Shown: positions 1 through 7,469, counted from the stretch's first letter. The stretch is 11,952 bases of DNA from Rhodospirillaceae bacterium (GCA_016794075.1 JAEUKU010000383.1:1-11952), one strand, 5' to 3'. The notes: generated by a model from the sequence alone, not told the origin. Numbers and translations are program-made.

Positions 1-1209
1 GACCGGGCCGAAGGTCTCCTCGCGCGTCACCGCCATGTCGGTGGTGACATTGACCAGGATGGTCGGCTCGAAGAAGGAATGGCCGAGCGCATGGCGCTTG
101 CCGCCGGCGACGACCTTGGCGCCCTTCTTCACCGCGTCGGCGATGTGCTCCTCGACCTTCTCCACCGCCTTCATGTCGATCAGCGGACCCTGCTGCGTCT
201 CGCCCTTCAGGCCGTCGCCGACCTTCAGCTTGCCGACCGCGGCGGTGAGCTTGGCAGCGAAGGCGTCATAGACGCCGTCCTGCACCAGGATTCGGTTGGC
301 GCACACACAAGTCTGGCCGGTGTTGCGGTATTTGGACATGATCGCACCCTCGACCGCGGCGTCGAGATCGGCATCGTCGAACACGATGAACGGCGCGTTG
401 CCGCCGAGCTCCATCGAGGTCTTCTTGACGGTCTTGGCGCATTGCTCGAGCAGGATCTTGCCGATCTGGGTCGAGCCGGTGAAGGTCAGCTTGCGCACGA
501 TCGGGTTCGCCGTCATCTCGCCGCCGATCTGCGTCGCCGAGCCGGTGACCACGTTGAACACGCCCGCCGGCACGCCGGCACGATGCGCGAGCTCGGCCAG
601 GGCCAGCGCCGAGAACGGCGTCTGGGTCGCGGGCTTCAGCACGATCGGGCAGCCGGCGGCGAGCGCCGGGCCGGCCTTGCGGGTGATCATGGCCGACGGG
701 AAGTTCCACGGCGTGATCGCCGCGACGACGCCGATCGGCTCCTTGGTCACGATGATGCGCTTGTCGGCCTGGTGCGCCGGGATGACATCGCCATAGGTAC
801 GCTTGCCCTCTTCGGCGAACCACTCGATGAACGAGGCCGCGTAGGCAATTTCACCTTTGGCCTCGGCCAAAGGCTTGCCCTGCTCGGCGGTCATCAGGAT
901 GGCGAGGTCGTCCTGGTTCTCCATCATCAGGTTGAACAGCTTGCGCAGGATGTTGGCGCGCTCCTTCGCCGTCTTCTTGCGCCAGCCGGCCCAGGACGCA
1001 TTGGCGGCCTCGATGGCGCGGCGGGTCTCGGCGGTGCCCATGTTCGGGATGGTGCCCAGCACCTCGCCGGTCGCCGGATTGGTCACCTCGACGGTCTTGC
1101 CGCTGTCGGCGTCGACCCACTGGCCGTTGATGTAGCACTGCTGGCGGAACAGGCTGGGATCCTTGAGCGACAAGGCGGCGGCGGGTTTCTTGAGCGCGGT
1201 CTGCGACAT
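1..1209 (-). CDS. gabD: NAD(P)-dependent succinate-semialdehyde dehydrogenase, 3' end cut by window edge
   Basis: This aldehyde dehydrogenase probably oxidises succinate semialdehyde to succinate, the last step of GABA catabolism, in the cytoplasm. The first 403 residues are visible of a family length of about 480-490; the C-terminus lies beyond the left edge. Visible landmarks are the cofactor-site PWNFP motif (residues 167-171), the catalytic Glu267 in MELGG, and the nucleophile Cys301 in GQTCVCAN. The second Cys two residues on (Cys303) is typical of GabD-type enzymes, which favours this call over a generic aldehyde dehydrogenase. The start is ATG at 1209 with GAGGT about 5 nt upstream. 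It lies 136 bp downstream of the S33 hydrolase on the same strand, and a promoter-like TATACT in the gap suggests separate transcription. Glutarate-semialdehyde dehydrogenase (DavD) is a close alternative that cannot be excluded from sequence reading. Confidence 0.9.
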   Translation of the reverse strand, partial: MSQTALKKPAAALSLKDPSLFRQQCYINGQWVDADSGKTVEVTNPATGEVLGTIPNMGTAETRRAIEAANASWAGWRKKTAKERANILRKLFNLMMENQDDLAILMTAEQGKPLAEAKGEIAYAASFIEWFAEEGKRTYGDVIPAHQADKRIIVTKEPIGVVAAITPWNFPSAMITRKAGPALAAGCPIVLKPATQTPFSALALAELAHRAGVPAGVFNVVTGSATQIGGEMTANPIVRKLTFTGSTQIGKILLEQCAKTVKKTSMELGGNAPFIVFDDADLDAAVEGAIMSKYRNTGQTCVCANRILVQDGVYDAFAAKLTAAVGKLKVGDGLKGETQQGPLIDMKAVEKVEEHIADAVKKGAKVVAGGKRHALGHSFFEPTILVNVTTDMAVTREETFGPV

Positions 1210-1265
1210 GGCGATACCTCGAACGGGCTGGAATGGACCGGAAAGCCGGTAAACAGATGGGCCGC

Positions 1266-1300
1266 AGTATAGCTGCCGAAGTCACGGAATAAAGGGCGAT
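1266..1300 (-). promoter_or_regulatory. Candidate promoter for the gabD-like gene
   Basis: On the minus strand a TATACT hexamer (1266-1271) matches the sigma-70 -10 box at 5 of 6 positions and lies about 57 nt before the gabD start. The -35 region is weak: TTTATT or CTTTAT at 16-17 nt spacing. Between this box and the ribosome site, a small hairpin (ACCGG, 4-nt loop, CCGGT; 1237-1250) falls in the putative leader. This is pattern matching only. Confidence 0.35.
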
Positions 1301-1345
1301 CCGGCCGCACCCGTGGGATGCCAGCCATGCAGCGATTTCAAGGGC

Positions 1346-2248
1346 TTACAGATCGTCCAGGAACCACCGCAAGGCGGTCAGGAAGGCGGCGGGGTTCTCG
1401 AACATGGGGGTGTGCGAGGCGCCGGGGATGATCGAGACCTTGGCGCCCGGGACCAGGGCGGCGAAGTCGCGGTTCGCCTCGGGCGTGGATTCGTCGAACT
1501 CGCCGCAGACGAACAGCGCCGGCGCCGCCACTTTCGGCAGCAGGGTGGAGCCGTCATAGTCCCTGAGCGCGCCGGTGCAGACGAATTCGTTGTCGCCCCA
1601 GAGCGCCTTATAGAGGTCGAGGTTCAGCTTGCGGAACAGCCGCATGACTTCCGGCGGCTCGTCCCTGAGGCGGCAGAAATGCCGCCGCATCATCGCGGCG
1701 ATGGCGGCGCGGTATTCGGCGCTGTCGACGGTGCCGGCGGCCTCGTGGCGGTCGAGCGCCGCCCGCACCTCCGCCGGCAAGCCGCGGCGATGGGCGAGAT
1801 TGTCGGCGACCCAGCGCGGCGTGGAGATCAGCGGGCTGGCGAAGACCACGCCGGCGAGATCGGCGGGGCCGCGCGCGGCGTATTCCAGCGCGATGACCGC
1901 GCCCCAGGAATGGCCGAGCAGGATGAAGCGGCCGATGCCGAGCGCCGCGCGCAGGGAATCGACCTCATCGGTGAAGCGCTGCACGGTCCAGTGCGCGGGA
2001 TCGCCGGGCCGGTCGGAATTGCCGCAATCGAGCTGGTCGTAGAGCAGGATTGCGCGCTCGTCGGCCAGCGCAGTCAACGGCTGCAGGTAGTCATGCGCGC
2101 CGCCGGGGCCGCCATGCACCGCGATCAGCGCGGCGCGGCCGGATTTCAGGTGCCGGGCGCCGTCCAGCCGCCACCACAGGCGGCCACCCGGCGCGGCGGC
2201 GAGGCCGGTCTGCTCCGGCTCCGATCGGGTGAATTCGGCCGCGAACAT
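1346..2248 (-). CDS. Alpha/beta hydrolase, proline iminopeptidase (peptidase S33) family
   Basis: This is a predicted cytoplasmic serine hydrolase of 300 residues, close to the usual S33 length. The oxyanion-hole motif HGGPG is at residues 45-49, followed by DQLDCGNSD (71-79), the counterpart of the family's DQRGCGxS. The nucleophile elbow is GHSWG with Ser114. Asp252 (GEFDES) and His279 (GASHTP) complete the triad. Family members cleave N-terminal proline or other residues, but several act on amides or esters, so the substrate is open. I chose ATG at 2248 because GGGAGAGG lies just upstream. An in-frame TTG at 2317 would add 23 residues without family similarity and has no good ribosome site. 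The gene follows hpnE by 69 bp on the same strand with no visible terminator, so it may be the last gene of the hopanoid operon. No role in hopanoid synthesis is known for this family. Confidence 0.85.
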   Translation of the reverse strand: MFAAEFTRSEPEQTGLAAAPGGRLWWRLDGARHLKSGRAALIAVHGGPGGAHDYLQPLTALADERAILLYDQLDCGNSDRPGDPAHWTVQRFTDEVDSLRAALGIGRFILLGHSWGAVIALEYAARGPADLAGVVFASPLISTPRWVADNLAHRRGLPAEVRAALDRHEAAGTVDSAEYRAAIAAMMRRHFCRLRDEPPEVMRLFRKLNLDLYKALWGDNEFVCTGALRDYDGSTLLPKVAAPALFVCGEFDESTPEANRDFAALVPGAKVSIIPGASHTPMFENPAAFLTALRWFLDDL

Positions 2249-2317
2249 CCGCCTCTCCCGTTCATCGACACGCTCCGCGTTGGTAGCGGCGAAATGAGTC
2301 GGCAATGTGGCGCGCAA

Positions 2318-3598
2318 TCAGCGCCGAACTGCTTCCGCCGCCGCGAAGCCGGAGCGAATCGCGCCCTCGATGGTAGAAGGCCAGCCGGTCGCCGTCCAAT
2401 CACCGGCCAGGAACAGGTTGTGATGCGATGTCACAGGGCCGGGCCGGCGCTGCAGTTGTTCCGGCGTGGCGGCGAAGGTGGCGCGCTTCTCCTTCAACAC
2501 GCGCCAGGCTGGCATCGGCACATGCGGCAGGTCGAGCGCCTTCGCGACGTCGCGCCAGATCGTCGTCGCGAGATCCTCCGCCGGCCGGTCGATGATGGGC
2601 TCGGCGGCGCTGACGGTGACCGAGACGTGGCCGGGCTTGACGAAGAGCCATTCGGCGGTACCACCGACGATGCCCTGGAACGGCGGATGCGCGCCCCCTG
2701 TTGAAACGCGGGCTGGCTCGATCCGGAAATGCGCGTTGACGATGGCGCGGAACTCGGTCGGCGCGACCAGATCCGGCAGCAGGTCCGTGGCGACCGGCGC
2801 GGTAACGGCCAGCACCACGGCCTCGTCGGCCGCGATGTCGACCTGGCCCTTGGCGGCAAAGTCGAGCGCGGCGACCGCATCGCCGACCAGCGAGATCGCG
2901 CGCAGGCGATGGCCGAAGGAGATCTCCGCCCCGCGCGCGGCCAGCACGCGCAGGGCCGGATCGACCAGGCTCTCCGACAATCCCTGGCGCGGCAGCAGCG
3001 CATGCAGGCCCGCGCCGCCCTTGCCGAAGGTCTCGGCGAAGAGCGTCCACAGCAGATGCGCCGACGCCTCCTCCGGCGCCGTGTTCAGCGCCGCGACGGT
3101 CAGCGGCCGCCACAGCCGGTCATAGAGGATGGACTCGCGGGGCAGCACCTCAGCCACCGTCTGCCGCGGGCCGGCGTTGCGCAGCTTCAGCGCCTGCAGG
3201 TAGTCCCAGGCATGGGAGCCGGCGACGCGGCGATGCTTCAGGAACAGCCACCAGGGAAACAGGTGATCGGTCGGAGAGACGGTCCAGCGCTCGCCGGTGC
3301 GGAGATCGAGGAAGGGAAAGGCGGCGCTGTCGCCCACGTCGAAGGTCGCCGCGGCCTCGATCTCCGTCACATAGGCCATCGCCGCGACATTGCCGGAGAC
3401 CAGCAGGTGGTTGCCGTTGTCGACCCGGCAGCCGAGCTCGGCATCGTCATAGGAGCGGCAGCGGCCGCCGGCCGCCTGCGCCGCCTCGTAGAGCCGCACA
3501 TGCGCGCCGGCCCTGGCGAGGCGCACGGCAGCCGCCAGTCCGGCCAGTCCGGCGCCGATCACATGGACCCGCCGGCCTTTCATGGCGCCGGCTTCCAT
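2318..3598 (-). CDS. hpnE: Hydroxysqualene dehydroxylase, squalene-associated FAD-dependent desaturase HpnE
   Basis: HpnE reduces hydroxysqualene to squalene, the last of three steps from farnesyl diphosphate in the bacterial HpnCDE route that feeds hopanoid synthesis. The 426-residue protein starts with an FAD-binding Rossmann motif, GAGLAG (Gly15, Gly17, Gly20), followed by the ribose-binding acidic residue in LYEA (Glu38) and the GGR motif (44-46). The C-terminal FAD motif LFLAGDWTATGWPSTIEGAIRSG is centred on Gly399-Asp400. Length and motifs fit HpnE within the amine oxidase/phytoene desaturase superfamily. The ATG at 3598 overlaps the hpnD stop as TGATG, indicating translational coupling. 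A second in-frame ATG at 3583 (MKGRR) would shorten it by five residues and is also possible. The gene order hpnC-hpnD-hpnE makes the assignment firm. Confidence 0.93.
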   Translation of the reverse strand: MEAGAMKGRRVHVIGAGLAGLAAAVRLARAGAHVRLYEAAQAAGGRCRSYDDAELGCRVDNGNHLLVSGNVAAMAYVTEIEAAATFDVGDSAAFPFLDLRTGERWTVSPTDHLFPWWLFLKHRRVAGSHAWDYLQALKLRNAGPRQTVAEVLPRESILYDRLWRPLTVAALNTAPEEASAHLLWTLFAETFGKGGAGLHALLPRQGLSESLVDPALRVLAARGAEISFGHRLRAISLVGDAVAALDFAAKGQVDIAADEAVVLAVTAPVATDLLPDLVAPTEFRAIVNAHFRIEPARVSTGGAHPPFQGIVGGTAEWLFVKPGHVSVTVSAAEPIIDRPAEDLATTIWRDVAKALDLPHVPMPAWRVLKEKRATFAATPEQLQRRPGPVTSHHNLFLAGDWTATGWPSTIEGAIRSGFAAAEAVRR

Positions 3599-4455
3599 CA
3601 CAGGAATCCGTGACGGATGGCGAGCCAGATCTTCTGCCACTTGGGCAGCGAGACGCGCTTGCGCGGATCGCGCCAATCGGCGGCGATGAGGCGGTCTAGG
3701 ATGGCGCCATAGACCGCGCCCATGATGGCGGCCGGGCGCATCGGGCCCTTGGCGCATTCGGCCATCGCCGCATGGGCGGAGGCGAAATGGCGCTTCGCCA
3801 GCGCCGCGACGGCGCGACACGCCTGCGGCAGATTGGGATGGACGACGATCTCGGCCGGGATGCGCGTCGCGATGCCGGCCGCCGCCAGTTCCTCGCGCGG
3901 CAGATAGAGCCGCCCGCGCTCGGCATCCTCCGCCAGGTCGCGCAGGATGTTGGTCAGCTGCAAGGCGCGGCCGAGGTGATGCGCGACCTGGTCGGCTTGC
4001 GGTTCCGTGGCGCCGAAGGCGCGCACCGAGAGGCGGCCCACCGCGCTCGCCACCCGGTCGCAATAGCGGTCGAGCTTGGCGAGGTCGGGGGCGACGATGT
4101 CCTCGAGCGCGTCCATCTCCATGCCGTCGATGACGTCGAGGAAGTCGGACCGCCGCAGATCGAACGCCCGCACATGGGGCAGCAGCGCGCGGGCGATCGG
4201 GTGCTGCGGATTGCCGTCGTAGAGCCGCGCGATCTCGTGGCGCCAGCCCTGCAGGCGGCGCAGCTTGTCGGCGACCTCCGCCGGCTCGTCGGCGATGTCG
4301 TCGACCTCGCGGCAGAAGGCGTAGATGGCGAACATGGCGTCGCGCCGCGCCTGGGGCAGCAGGCGCATGGCGGCGTAGAACGAGGTGCCGGAGGCCTGCA
4401 CCTTGGCGGCGATGTCCGATTGCAGGGCGTTGTCGCTGGATGCGGCGGCGGTCAT
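3598..4455 (-). CDS. hpnD: Presqualene diphosphate synthase HpnD
   Basis: HpnD joins two farnesyl diphosphates into presqualene diphosphate, the first step of the HpnCDE squalene route. It is a 285-residue member of the squalene/phytoene synthase family. The first Asp-rich, magnesium-diphosphate-binding motif is CREVDDIADE (DDIAD at 52-56). The second is NILRDLAEDAERGRLYLP (Asp173 and Asp177), with the flanking RGRLYLP typical of this family. The start ATG at 4455 overlaps the hpnC stop (ATGA), and its stop overlaps the hpnE start. The frame stays open upstream of 4455, but that region is antisense-free coding sequence of hpnC in another frame, so the longer reading is rejected. HpnD and HpnC are paralogues. 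I assigned HpnD to the copy nearer hpnE because that is the conserved order and because its second motif is the canonical RDxxED form. Confidence 0.92.
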   Translation of the reverse strand: MTAAASSDNALQSDIAAKVQASGTSFYAAMRLLPQARRDAMFAIYAFCREVDDIADEPAEVADKLRRLQGWRHEIARLYDGNPQHPIARALLPHVRAFDLRRSDFLDVIDGMEMDALEDIVAPDLAKLDRYCDRVASAVGRLSVRAFGATEPQADQVAHHLGRALQLTNILRDLAEDAERGRLYLPREELAAAGIATRIPAEIVVHPNLPQACRAVAALAKRHFASAHAAMAECAKGPMRPAAIMGAVYGAILDRLIAADWRDPRKRVSLPKWQKIWLAIRHGFL

Positions 4456-5318
4456 GCGCCCCTCCCCGGCCTGCGCGTCAGCAGCGCCCAGGCGATGCCG
4501 CGCAGCGCGCACCAGGCGATCTCCAGCTTGTTCAGCTTGACCCGACCGGCCAGCGGATCGCGCCGGCGCAGCTTGCGGATCAGCGCGCCGGCGAGGGTCA
4601 CGATGATCGCGCTTTCGCAGCGCAGCCGCGTGTCGCGGAGCGCGCCCGGCAATTGCCGCGCCAGGGCCATCAGGGTGTCGGTCTCGTCCAGCAGGCGGTC
4701 GAGCACGCGGCGCAGCGCCGGCGACGCGGTACGCTCCGCCAGCGCCTCGACGCTGATGCCGGCCGCCTGGAGGTGGTCGAGCGGCACGTACACACGGTTC
4801 ATCTGGAGATAGTCGGCCTTGCAATCCTGCAGGTGGTTGATCACCTGCAGCGCGTCGCAGAGCGCGTCGGAATATTGCTTGCCCGCCGGGTCCTCGCCAT
4901 GCAGGTCGAGCAGGAAGCGGCCGACCGGCGAGGCGGAATAGCGGCAGTACCGCATCAGGTCGGCCCAGTCGTCGTAGCGCTGCTTGGTCGCGTCCCAGCG
5001 GAAGGCGATCAGCAGATCGGTGCAATCCTCGACGGGAACCGGCTTCTGTTTCAGGCTCTCCCGCATCGCCGCGGCGACCGGCACGTCCTGCCGCGCCGGA
5101 TCCTTCAGCACCGCCTCCATCAGGTCAAGGCGCCGCACCTTGTCGCCGGGCGACAGCGACGGATTGTCGGCGATATCGTCGGCCATGCGTGCCCAGCGGT
5201 AGTACGCGTGCACATGCGGCCGCAGCTCGGCGCGGATCAGCGCCGAGCCGACCGGGAAATTCTCGGTGGCGGAGGACTTGCCGGAGGGCGTCGCGATCTC
5301 CAGCGACGTCTCGCTCAT
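4452..5318 (-). CDS. hpnC: Hydroxysqualene synthase HpnC
   Basis: HpnC converts presqualene diphosphate to hydroxysqualene, the middle step of the HpnCDE route. The 288-residue protein is a divergent squalene/phytoene synthase. It opens with a SATENFPVGS segment (residues 16-25), which I recognise as typical of HpnC. The first Asp-rich motif is RMADDIAD (47-51). The second is INHLQDCKADYLQMNRVYVP (Asp165 and Asp169), the NxLQDxxxDY form that separates HpnC from HpnD. The ATG at 5318 overlaps the hpnB stop (ATGA), and its TGA at 4452-4454 overlaps the hpnD start, so it is coupled on both sides. It is soluble or peripherally membrane-associated, with no clear transmembrane segment. Confidence 0.92.
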   Translation of the reverse strand: MSETSLEIATPSGKSSATENFPVGSALIRAELRPHVHAYYRWARMADDIADNPSLSPGDKVRRLDLMEAVLKDPARQDVPVAAAMRESLKQKPVPVEDCTDLLIAFRWDATKQRYDDWADLMRYCRYSASPVGRFLLDLHGEDPAGKQYSDALCDALQVINHLQDCKADYLQMNRVYVPLDHLQAAGISVEALAERTASPALRRVLDRLLDETDTLMALARQLPGALRDTRLRCESAIIVTLAGALIRKLRRRDPLAGRVKLNKLEIAWCALRGIAWALLTRRPGRGA

Positions 5319-6472
5319 GACAGGTTTTGGGCCTGCAGCCGGCCCTTCCATTCGCCGCCCTTGCCCAGCAAATGCCGGCGCGCGGAATCGATTGTCGCCG
5401 CGAGATAGAACAGGGCGATGAGCGGCAGCAGCGGCGCCCACCAGACCGGCTGGCCGTAATTGCGCAAGGTCGGGATGTAGGTCAGCGCCATCAGCGCCCA
5501 GGCCGCGAGGCCGAAGGCGCGGATGCCGACTTGCGGCTGGATGGTGAGCAAAGGCGGCGCCAGGAAGGTCAGCGCCAGGCCGACGACGCAGACCAGCAGC
5601 AGCAGCAGCGAATGATGCAGCTGGGTGAAGGCCGAGCGGGCGATCAGCCGCCACACGTCGCCCCACTCCGGATAGCCGCGCTGGCTGCGCACGCCGTCGG
5701 CGAGGCCGAGCCAGACCGGGCCCTGCGCCTTCATCTTGCGGCCGAGTGCGCAATCGTCGATCAGGTCGCCCTTGATGGCGGCGATGCCGCCGGCCGCCTT
5801 CAGCGCCTTGCGCGCCACCAGCATGCAGCCGCCGGCGGCCCCGCCCATCTTCTTGCGCCGGTCGTTGATCCAGGCGAAGGGGTAGAGCATCTGGAAGAAA
5901 TAGACATAGGCCGGGATCAGCGCGCGCTCGGCCAGGGTGTCGGTCTTCAGCCGCGCCATCAGCGAAGCCAGCGCCAGGTTGCCCTGCTCCGCCCGCACCA
6001 CCAGCCCGCGCAGGCTGTCGCGCTCATGGGCGATGTCGGCATCGGTCAGCCAGACATACTTGGCGCCGGGCGAGAATTCCTCCAGGGCCTCCATGCCCTG
6101 CTGCACCGCCCACATCTTGCCGGTCCAGCCCGGGGGGAGCTTGGCGCCGGAAACCACTCTCAGGCGGTCGGCGGCATCGTGGGCGGCGGCGGCGCCGTGT
6201 GCCACCTCCGCCGTCCCGTCGGTGCTCTGGTCGTCCACCAGGATGATGCGCAGCTTGCCCGGATAGTCCTGGCGCAGCAGCGAACCCAGCGCCTCGCCGA
6301 TCACCGCGGCTTCGTCGCGCGCCGGCACGATGGCGGCCACCTCCGGCCAGTGCTTCAGCTCGGCCTGGGGCGCCGGAAGCGGCTTCTCGCGCCAATAGCG
6401 GCCGTGCAGGAAGGCGAGGTACACCCAGATGCCCAGAACCAGCCCGGAGGTGAGGATAAGTCCCTGTTGCAT
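5315..6472 (-). CDS. hpnB: Hopene-associated glycosyltransferase HpnB (GT2 family)
   Basis: This 385-residue family 2 glycosyltransferase is of the HpnB type. Its acceptor and sugar are not established, and it is named for its linkage to hopanoid genes. A membrane anchor spans about residues 4-22. The catalytic domain has IVPARDEAAVIG (48-59), ILVDDQSTDGTAE (77-89) and a DAD metal motif (144-146). Next come GGCMLVARKAL and GDLIDDCALG, the usual positions of the acceptor-side acidic residues, then RSQRGYPEW. Several hydrophobic segments close the protein, including LLLLLVCVVGLALTFLA, so it should sit in the cytoplasmic membrane facing inward. The ATG at 6472 has only a weak ribosome site. It is the first gene of the coupled hpnB-C-D-E unit, 77 bp downstream of the regulator gene on the same strand. 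Confidence 0.9.
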   Translation of the reverse strand: MQQGLILTSGLVLGIWVYLAFLHGRYWREKPLPAPQAELKHWPEVAAIVPARDEAAVIGEALGSLLRQDYPGKLRIILVDDQSTDGTAEVAHGAAAAHDAADRLRVVSGAKLPPGWTGKMWAVQQGMEALEEFSPGAKYVWLTDADIAHERDSLRGLVVRAEQGNLALASLMARLKTDTLAERALIPAYVYFFQMLYPFAWINDRRKKMGGAAGGCMLVARKALKAAGGIAAIKGDLIDDCALGRKMKAQGPVWLGLADGVRSQRGYPEWGDVWRLIARSAFTQLHHSLLLLLVCVVGLALTFLAPPLLTIQPQVGIRAFGLAAWALMALTYIPTLRNYGQPVWWAPLLPLIALFYLAATIDSARRHLLGKGGEWKGRLQAQNLS

Positions 6473-6517
6473 AAGGCCAGCTATAGCCAGGAAAGCCCGG
6501 TCTCGCCACCCCTTATT

Positions 6518-6535
6518 GGGGCCGGGATTGGCCCC
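6518..6535 (-). terminator. Short GC hairpin between the regulator gene and hpnB, possible weak terminator
   Basis: A perfect 6-bp stem, GGGGCC and GGCCCC, with a 6-nt loop lies 15 nt after the regulator stop codon. It is followed on the minus strand by AATAAGG rather than a U-run, so any intrinsic termination would be weak. It occupies much of the 77-bp gap before hpnB. I see no convincing promoter for hpnB in the same gap, so read-through from the regulator is possible. Confidence 0.3.
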
Positions 6536-6549
6536 TTGGTAGCGGGATT

Positions 6550-7308
6550 TCAGGGCTGCAGCAGGCCGCGCAGGAAGCTGGTGGTCGCCATCACGTGCTC
6601 GCGCATCGCCTCGCGCGCCTTGGCCGCCTTGCCGGCAGCGATGGCGGCGGCGATCTGCCGGTGCTGGGTGGTCGAATGGGCGCAGGCCTCGCGGCTATAA
6701 GGCACCACTGACATGAGGTCGGCAAGCTCGATATGGATGTTGGTCAACACTCCTTGAAGGCGGGCCACGCCGCTCGATTCCGCGATCAGCAAATGGAACT
6801 GGATGTCGAGTTGCCGATAGTCGGCGAAGGACTCCTCCGCCGCGGCCATGGCATCCACCATCTCCAGCAGCCTGCGGCGCTGGTCCTTGCTGGCGCGCTC
6901 CGCCGCGAGTTCAGCCACCCCGGTCTCGATCACCAGGCGATGGTCGAGGATCTCGAGCAGCGTGGTGCCCTTGCGCTTCAGCGACTGGTGCAACTCGCGC
7001 ACGTTGCGCGGCACCATCGACGCTTCGACGAAAGTTCCGCCGGTGCGGCCGCGCCGCACGGAGAGGATGCCTTGTGCGCTCAGGACGCGGATCGCTTCGC
7101 GGATCGTGGTGCGGCTGACGCCCAGCACCTCTACCAGCTTGCGCTCCGGCGGCAATTGCTCACCCGGCTTGTAGAAGCCCATTTTGATGGCCGAGCCCAG
7201 CTTTTCCACCGTCACCTCGAAGGAGTTGCCTTTCGGCGCGCCGCTGGAGCCACGGAAGAAGTTCTCGCCGCGCTCGGCCGGCGCCTCTTTGCTCGCCTGT
7301 CTCGACAT
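6550..7308 (-). CDS. FadR-subfamily GntR transcriptional regulator (FCD domain)
   Basis: A 252-residue DNA-binding regulator, probably a ligand-responsive repressor. A winged helix-turn-helix spans about residues 30-95. It includes PGEQLPPERKLVEVLGVSRTTIREAIRVLSAQGILSVRRGRTGGTFV, the classic GntR recognition helix and wing. The C-terminal helical FCD domain spans about 115-240. Its putative metal/ligand-site residues are Asp168 and His172 in LDIQFH, His216 in TTQH and His238 in REHV, so it is likely to bind a carboxylate through a metal ion, as relatives do. The first 28 residues are a polar, probably disordered extension. The ATG at 7308 has AGGA about 12 nt upstream, a loose spacing. It diverges from the glutamine-synthetase-like gene across a region with two palindromic sites. 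A third copy of the motif precedes the permease, so those genes and its own promoter are its likely targets. Confidence 0.92.
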   Translation of the reverse strand: MSRQASKEAPAERGENFFRGSSGAPKGNSFEVTVEKLGSAIKMGFYKPGEQLPPERKLVEVLGVSRTTIREAIRVLSAQGILSVRRGRTGGTFVEASMVPRNVRELHQSLKRKGTTLLEILDHRLVIETGVAELAAERASKDQRRRLLEMVDAMAAAEESFADYRQLDIQFHLLIAESSGVARLQGVLTNIHIELADLMSVVPYSREACAHSTTQHRQIAAAIAAGKAAKAREAMREHVMATTSFLRGLLQP

Positions 7309-7359
7309 CTTTTGTCCGATTCCTGACCTCCCCGGCCGGCGAATCGCCGCCCTGGGCGA

Positions 7360-7378
7360 TTGGTTTATAGCATACCAA
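7360..7378 (-). promoter_or_regulatory. Operator-like inverted repeat O1 over the regulator promoter
   Basis: Read on the minus strand this is TTGGTATGCTATAAACCAA, with TTGGT and ACCAA arms 9 nt apart. It overlaps a candidate sigma-70 promoter for the regulator gene: TTGGAG at 7392-7397, a 17-nt spacer and TATGCT at 7369-7374. That position fits autorepression. It resembles O2 and O3 (TGGTATG then ACCA) but is one nucleotide shorter inside. Binding is inferred. Confidence 0.6.
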
Positions 7379-7385
7379 AAACCAT

Positions 7386-7414
7386 TTGCGGCTCCAACTC
7401 TAATGGTCTATCAT
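7386..7414 (+). promoter_or_regulatory. Candidate promoter of the ligase/NTF2-like operon
   Basis: TTGCGG (7386-7391), a 17-nt spacer and TATCAT (7409-7414, 5 of 6 matches to TATAAT) form a sigma-70-like promoter. It reads toward the glutamine-synthetase-like gene, whose start lies about 55 nt downstream. Operator O2 covers the -10 box. It sits in an AT-rich island that stands out in otherwise GC-rich sequence. Confidence 0.5.
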
Positions 7415-7424
7415 CATACCATTA
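7401..7424. promoter_or_regulatory. Operator-like perfect inverted repeat O2 over the ligase promoter
   Basis: TAATGGT (7401-7407) and ACCATTA (7418-7424) form a perfect 7-bp inverted repeat with a 10-nt centre. Its minus-strand core TGGTATGATGATAGACCA matches the permease site O3 at 15 of 18 positions. It overlaps the -10 box of the ligase promoter, the usual place for a repressor. The pair O1/O2 flanks the divergent start region, as expected for targets of the adjacent GntR regulator. Confidence 0.7.
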
Positions 7425-7469
7425 ATGAAAAACGCTGGCGCAAAGCCAACGGCAAACTGGGAGAAGCAG

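Noticed and set aside
1237..1250. Small hairpin ACCGG/CCGGT in the gabD leader as a regulator site or terminator
   Set aside because: A 5-bp stem with no U-run is expected by chance in GC-rich DNA; noted only with the promoter.
2249..2317. TTG at 2317 as start of the S33 hydrolase
   Set aside because: The added 23 residues have no family similarity, and a good GGGAGAGG ribosome site precedes the ATG at 2248.
79..2704. Long plus-strand open frames at 79-1272 and 1313-2704
   Set aside because: They are antisense to the dehydrogenase, hydrolase and hpnE genes, are Arg/Gly/Ala/His-rich without recognisable domains, and arise from GC-rich codon bias.
3599..4063. N-terminal extension of hpnE to 4063, and similar extensions of hpnD (to 5025) and hpnC (to 5753)
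   Set aside because: The extra residues are out-of-frame readings of the upstream hpn genes; the overlapping ATGs at 3598, 4455 and 5318 give the family lengths.
2729..6700. Long plus-strand open frames at 2729-3613, 3772-4812, 4440-5408 and 5327-6700
   Set aside because: They mirror the hpnB-C-D-E genes, whose motifs are clear on the minus strand; the antisense translations are low-complexity.
7425..7469. ATG at 7425 as the ligase start
   Set aside because: It touches the end of operator O2, has no ribosome site, and would lie only about 10 nt after the promoter -10 box; ATG 7470 has GGGAGAAG.
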